Positions 5,839 through 8,550 of a stretch of DNA of 8,550 bases are shown one piece after another. Each line of letters begins with the position of its first letter. Position 1 is the first letter of the stretch. The notes beneath the pieces were generated by a model, which did not search any database, was not told the origin of the DNA, and was given only the letters and a program-made list of their open reading frames with translations. Source of the stretch: an uncultured Moraxellaceae bacterium. Lineage in GTDB: Bacteria > Pseudomonadota > Gammaproteobacteria > Pseudomonadales > Moraxellaceae. The stretch is from the NCBI GenBank assembly GCA_937952925.1, contig CALFYA010000327.1, positions 1 through 8,550 of the forward strand. Reading direction: 5' to 3'. The position numbers were made by a program, and so were the translations under genes.

Positions 5839-6459
5839 TTATACAAGACTCACGGTTGCCGTATCACGCCGTAACCAGCCCGCAATCGAGCGGCGCGTGG
5901 TGGTGGCAGGCAGCACCTCATGCAGTAAATCACTCTCAAACACCACCATTTGATTGCCAGTCGGATCAAACGCATGCCAGATTCCGGCGCGATCTTGTAG
6001 ACGGATTTGCCCACCCCAAGCCGACTGCCATATCGGATTCAAATAAAACACCGTTGACATGGCACGTACATTCGAGCCTTTGGGGTTATCACGGTGCAAC
6101 TGATAATACTGTCCGGCGTCATAGCAAGCATAATGTGCCTCAGCCCGTTTGATCCCTAGATAAAACTGCTGATTCAACCATTCAGACAAACGATCCAGCG
6201 CCATCAAATACTGCCCACCAATAGCATCTGTCGGATTAAGCCAGCGGGTTGTATCACTGCGAATCTGCCGTTGCTGTACCCCATCCATCAGCCCTGCCGC
6301 GTGATAATCGGATAGAGCTTGGCTCTCCGTACACAGCGCTGCAAAAAAAACAGGATCAAGCACATTTGAGATGAGGACATAACCCTGTGTGGACAGTTGA
6401 TCCAAGGCCGCATCATCAAGCAGCCGTGCCCAATCAGGCTGTGGCAAAAGATTTTTCAC
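5839..6459 (-). CDS. 2OG-Fe(II) oxygenase, prolyl-4-hydroxylase type
   Basis: 206 residues with one double-stranded beta-helix dioxygenase domain. The iron triad is His122 and Asp124 (QLHRDN) with His180 (LLHEVLP); the 2-oxoglutarate-binding Arg is probably Arg190, before SIAGWLR. Other family marks are IRSDTTRWL, FYLGIKRAEAHYACY, VFYLNPIW and WGGQIRL. These match the bacterial prolyl hydroxylases related to HIF PHD and P. putida PPHD, which hydroxylates a switch-I proline of EF-Tu. A cytosolic protein hydroxylase, perhaps acting on EF-Tu, is therefore likely but not shown. All residues needed for activity are present. The start is GTG 6459 with GGGGA 7 bases upstream. A run of eight T residues on the coding strand (plus A run 6343-6350) falls at the PVFFA codons. 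The gene leads a leftward cluster with DUF2177 and a helical protein and is divergent from rlmJ. Confidence 0.9.
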   Translation of the reverse strand: MKNLLPQPDWARLLDDAALDQLSTQGYVLISNVLDPVFFAALCTESQALSDYHAAGLMDGVQQRQIRSDTTRWLNPTDAIGGQYLMALDRLSEWLNQQFYLGIKRAEAHYACYDAGQYYQLHRDNPKGSNVRAMSTVFYLNPIWQSAWGGQIRLQDRAGIWHAFDPTGNQMVVFESDLLHEVLPATTTRRSIAGWLRRDTATVSLV

Positions 6460-6541
6460 GCAAAAATCCCCATCTATCGGCGTTTTGGGTCTGACATGCT
6501 ACCATGCGCACCTTGCTTTCTGCTTTATTGGTGTACCGTTC

Positions 6542-7399
6542 ATGAACTACCGTCATCATTTCCATGCAGGTAATTTTGCCGATGTCATGAAACATGTCTT
6601 ATTAATCGAGCTACTTGAGCGTCTAAATCAAAAAGACAAACCTTATCGTTATATCGACACCCACGCAGGCGCTGGCATCTATGATCTGTCGCTGGCACCC
6701 TCACAAAAATCGGGTGAATACCTCGAAGGCATTCATCGCTTGGTACAGCTTGAGCCGAGTGTGATTCGTCAAGCACCCGATGCGATTCAGCGTTATTTGA
6801 AGCTCACCCATGAGCTGCGCGACAGTATGGGCAAAGGCTGGTACGGTGGCTCACCGTGGTTTGCTGCCCAGCAAATGCGCGAATACGACTTGGCAACCGC
6901 GTTTGAAATGCAGCCTAATGTCCTCGATGATCTCAAATTTAATTTGCGTGACAAACGCTTTGGCATCCATGAGCGTGACGCCTACGAAGGCTTACTGGCG
7001 GTGATTCCCCCCAAAGAAAAGCGTGGCTTGGTCATGATCGACCCACCCTATGAACTTGAGCGCAAAGACTTCCCGCAATTGGTTGAACTGCTCACCAATG
7101 CCCACAAAAAATGGTCAACTGGCGTGTTTGCCGTGTGGTACCCGATCAAAGATCGCGCCATGATTGAGCGGTTTGAGAAAAAAATGGTCAAAACCGGTAT
7201 TCGCAAACAACTGATCTGCGAACTGTGTGTGTGGCCGGATGACACGCCCGTTGGCCTCAATGGTTGCGGCTTGTTGGTGATCAATCCGCCGTGGCAATTT
7301 GCTGACCAAGCCGACAAATTGTTGCAATGGTTGTTCCCGCACTTGCGTATGCTCGACAATGGCGGTCATGCAGCAGTGCGCTGGTTGGTCGGTGAGTGA
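6542..7399 (+). CDS. rlmJ: 23S rRNA (adenine(2030)-N6)-methyltransferase RlmJ
   Basis: 285 residues, close to the E. coli enzyme (280). RlmJ uses S-adenosylmethionine to make m6A2030 in 23S rRNA during ribosome assembly, in the cytosol. The start MNYRHHFHAGNFADVMKHV is the hallmark of the family. The SAM-binding stretch is YIDTHAGAGIYDL (about 37-49), the conserved Y.GSP is at 101-105, and the N6-adenine methyltransferase catalytic motif DPPY is at 167-170, followed by E171. ATG 6542 was chosen over the in-frame ATG 6485 because the family begins at MNYRHHFHAGN and the longer form adds a Cys-rich stretch not seen in the family. A weak GGTG lies 8 bases upstream. It is divergent from the oxygenase gene (82 bp apart) and 111 bp before pssA. 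Confidence 0.95.
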   Translation: MNYRHHFHAGNFADVMKHVLLIELLERLNQKDKPYRYIDTHAGAGIYDLSLAPSQKSGEYLEGIHRLVQLEPSVIRQAPDAIQRYLKLTHELRDSMGKGWYGGSPWFAAQQMREYDLATAFEMQPNVLDDLKFNLRDKRFGIHERDAYEGLLAVIPPKEKRGLVMIDPPYELERKDFPQLVELLTNAHKKWSTGVFAVWYPIKDRAMIERFEKKMVKTGIRKQLICELCVWPDDTPVGLNGCGLLVINPPWQFADQADKLLQWLFPHLRMLDNGGHAAVRWLVGE

Positions 7400-7417
7400 C
7401 AAGCGGTTGCAACTGTT

Positions 7418-7442
7418 GCTCAGGTCACAACACTGTCTGAGC
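7418..7442 (+). terminator. Weak hairpin after rlmJ
   Basis: GCTCAG (7418-7423) and CTGAGC (7437-7442) are inverted copies around a 13-base loop, 18 bases past the rlmJ stop and followed by a T-containing but interrupted stretch (CATCGTTCTTT). It could be a weak terminator or an mRNA 3' structure. The stem is short, and a GTTGCAAC palindrome just upstream competes, so the call is tentative. Confidence 0.3.
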
Positions 7443-7510
7443 GCATCGTTCTTTAGCATTTGAAGTCAATAAACCCGCTACATTCCTCTGTGATGGGAGT
7501 AAAAGTTAAT

Positions 7511-8338
7511 ATGGCAACGCCTCCTGATGTGGATTCATCAACAGATCGTCAAGATGACGACTTTGATGGACTCACCTTTGAAATTGTCGAAGAAGAACAA
7601 ACCCAAAAAGGTCGACGGGTACGCAGTCGAGGGATCTATTTACTGCCCAATGCGATTACCACCGCCGCACTGTTATCTGGTTTTTACTCAATTATTGCCA
7701 GTACCAACGGACACTACGAAAAAGCCATTTATGCCATTTTTCTAGCCGCCTTGCTGGATGGTCTCGATGGCCGTGCGGCACGGATGCTCAATGCCCAAAG
7801 TCCATTTGGGGAGCAGTTTGATTCACTTTCTGACATGTTATCGTTTGGTGTTGCGCCTGCTATGCTCGTTTACAGTTGGGCGCTTGCACCACTAGGACGA
7901 GTCGGTTTGGCTTGTGCCTTTATCTTTACTGCGTGCGCAGCGTTTCGTCTGGCGCGGTTCAACGTGCAGATCGGTGTGGTCGATAAACGTTATTTTATTG
8001 GTTTGGCCAGTCCACTTGCGGCGATTTTACTCTCTAGTGGGGTATGGGTTGGCCTCGACAATCCGCAGTGGATTGATATTCAACAAACGAGCAATATCGT
8101 TGCTTATGCCGCGCTTGCTGTGATTGGTGGCATGTTGATGATCAGTAATGTCAAATACTTTAGCTTCAAAGAATTCGACCGCAAACGTGTCCCGTTTATG
8201 ATGATGATTCCGATCGTCCTCATCTTGCTGATCATCACTTATGATGTGCCGGTGGGTTTATTTGGGATTGCGATCATTTATGCCTGCTCAGGTTTTGTCA
8301 CCACCTACAACGCCCGTCGGCAAGCCCGCAAAGCCTAA
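7511..8338 (+). CDS. pssA: CDP-diacylglycerol--serine O-phosphatidyltransferase (type II Pss)
   Basis: 275 residues. An inner-membrane enzyme of the CDP-alcohol phosphotransferase family that joins CDP-diacylglycerol and serine to give phosphatidylserine, the precursor of phosphatidylethanolamine. The full metal and nucleotide motif D-x2-DG-x2-AR-x8-G-x3-D-x3-D is present: Asp83, Asp86-Gly87, Ala90-Arg91, Gly100, Asp104, Asp108. About six hydrophobic helices follow an acidic cytosolic N-terminal arm (1-33, with DDDFDG and EIVEEE) and a basic patch RRVRSR. FRLARFNV and a GL.SPLAA motif fit the Pss subgroup rather than PgsA. E. coli uses an unrelated phospholipase-D-like Pss, so this is the type found in pseudomonads and Moraxellaceae. 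ATG 7511 was chosen for the GGGAG 11 bases upstream; TTG 7460 and ATG 7493 are in-frame alternatives without a good site. Confidence 0.93.
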   Translation: MATPPDVDSSTDRQDDDFDGLTFEIVEEEQTQKGRRVRSRGIYLLPNAITTAALLSGFYSIIASTNGHYEKAIYAIFLAALLDGLDGRAARMLNAQSPFGEQFDSLSDMLSFGVAPAMLVYSWALAPLGRVGLACAFIFTACAAFRLARFNVQIGVVDKRYFIGLASPLAAILLSSGVWVGLDNPQWIDIQQTSNIVAYAALAVIGGMLMISNVKYFSFKEFDRKRVPFMMMIPIVLILLIITYDVPVGLFGIAIIYACSGFVTTYNARRQARKA

Positions 8339-8366
8339 ACAGCACACAACACCACAAAAAACTGCC

Positions 8367-8394
8367 AAGACGCTGTAATACACAGCGTCTTTTT
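8367..8394 (+). terminator. Intrinsic terminator after pssA
   Basis: A 10-bp perfect stem AAGACGCTGT/ACAGCGTCTT (arms 8367-8376 and 8382-8391) has a 5-base loop and runs into five T residues at 8390-8394. It lies 28 bases after the pssA stop. It is the clearest intrinsic terminator of the window and separates pssA from msrP. Confidence 0.9.
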
Positions 8395-8433
8395 GCATCT
8401 AAGCTCTATCAACCCGACTCGATGGAGCAAGTC

Positions 8434-8550
8434 ATGCTGATTCGTCACCACAATCCCGTCGCACCAACCTCTAGCGAAATCACTTCCGAATCGACATGGC
8501 TCAATCGCCGTCAACTGCTCAAAGGTCTTGGCGGGGCAGGGGCAGGCCTT
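8434..8550 (+). CDS. msrP: Protein-methionine-sulfoxide reductase catalytic subunit MsrP, N-terminus (3' truncated)
   Basis: The first 39 codons of a gene that runs off the right edge. The leader MLIR...(S)SEIT.ES..LNRRQLLKG with Arg25-Arg26 is a twin-arginine (Tat) signal followed by GLGGAGAGL, and it matches the N-termini of MsrP (YedY) proteins. MsrP is a periplasmic molybdopterin enzyme that, with the haem membrane protein MsrQ, repairs oxidised methionines in envelope proteins. The ATG has GGAG (8424-8427) 6 bases upstream. The molybdopterin domain itself is beyond the window, so the call rests on the leader and on its position after pssA, an order I recall from Acinetobacter genomes. 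Confidence 0.75.
   Translation, partial: MLIRHHNPVAPTSSEITSESTWLNRRQLLKGLGGAGAGL

Noticed and set aside
6343..6350. A8/T8 run inside the oxygenase gene as a phase-variation tract
   Set aside because: A/T runs of eight are common by chance at Phe-Phe codons, and a cytosolic modification enzyme is a less typical contingency gene; only worth checking if reads show length variation.

Overview
The window looks like chromosomal DNA of a gammaproteobacterium of moderate GC. Moraxellaceae (Acinetobacter relatives) fit best, judged from a type II phosphatidylserine synthase followed by msrP, a Pseudomonas-like katB-ankB pair, and RlmJ and DUF2177 proteins of gammaproteobacterial type. This placement is inferred from gene content and protein resemblance; no search was run.

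Left part (1-2359). The 3' end of a glutathione S-transferase gene runs rightward and meets, stop codon on stop codon, a leftward pair encoding an exported KatB-type catalase and an exported ankyrin-repeat protein (AnkB-like). A hairpin followed by T residues lies between katB and ankB. Together the three suggest defence against peroxide and electrophiles, with catalase and its partner in the periplasm.

Middle (2360-4810). A very AT-rich divergent intergenic region of about 220 bp separates katB from a large rightward gene for an RTX protein (727 aa). That protein consists almost entirely of calcium-binding nonapeptide blocks alternating with about 50-residue linkers, and ends in a haemolysin-type related domain and a type I secretion tail. 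No catalytic domain is visible and no type I exporter genes lie in the window. A run of eight G residues in its coding sequence, just before the secretion domain, is a candidate phase-variation switch. The repeat body is more AT-rich than the C-terminal cassette and the flanking genes. The gene ends at a perfect 15-bp bidirectional terminator.

Right-centre (4803-6459). A leftward three-gene cluster encodes a 2OG-Fe(II) oxygenase resembling the bacterial EF-Tu prolyl hydroxylases, a DUF2177 four-helix membrane protein, and an unrecognised all-helical protein. The last two genes overlap and are probably translationally coupled.

Right (6542-8550). rlmJ (23S rRNA m6A2030 methyltransferase) is divergent from the oxygenase gene. 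It is followed by pssA (type II phosphatidylserine synthase), a strong terminator, and the first 39 codons of msrP (Tat-exported methionine sulfoxide reductase, cut by the window edge). Most of the window is ordinary core genome. The RTX locus with its AT-rich control region and G tract is the part most worth attention. No tRNA, rRNA, CRISPR array, insertion sequence or integration site was seen.
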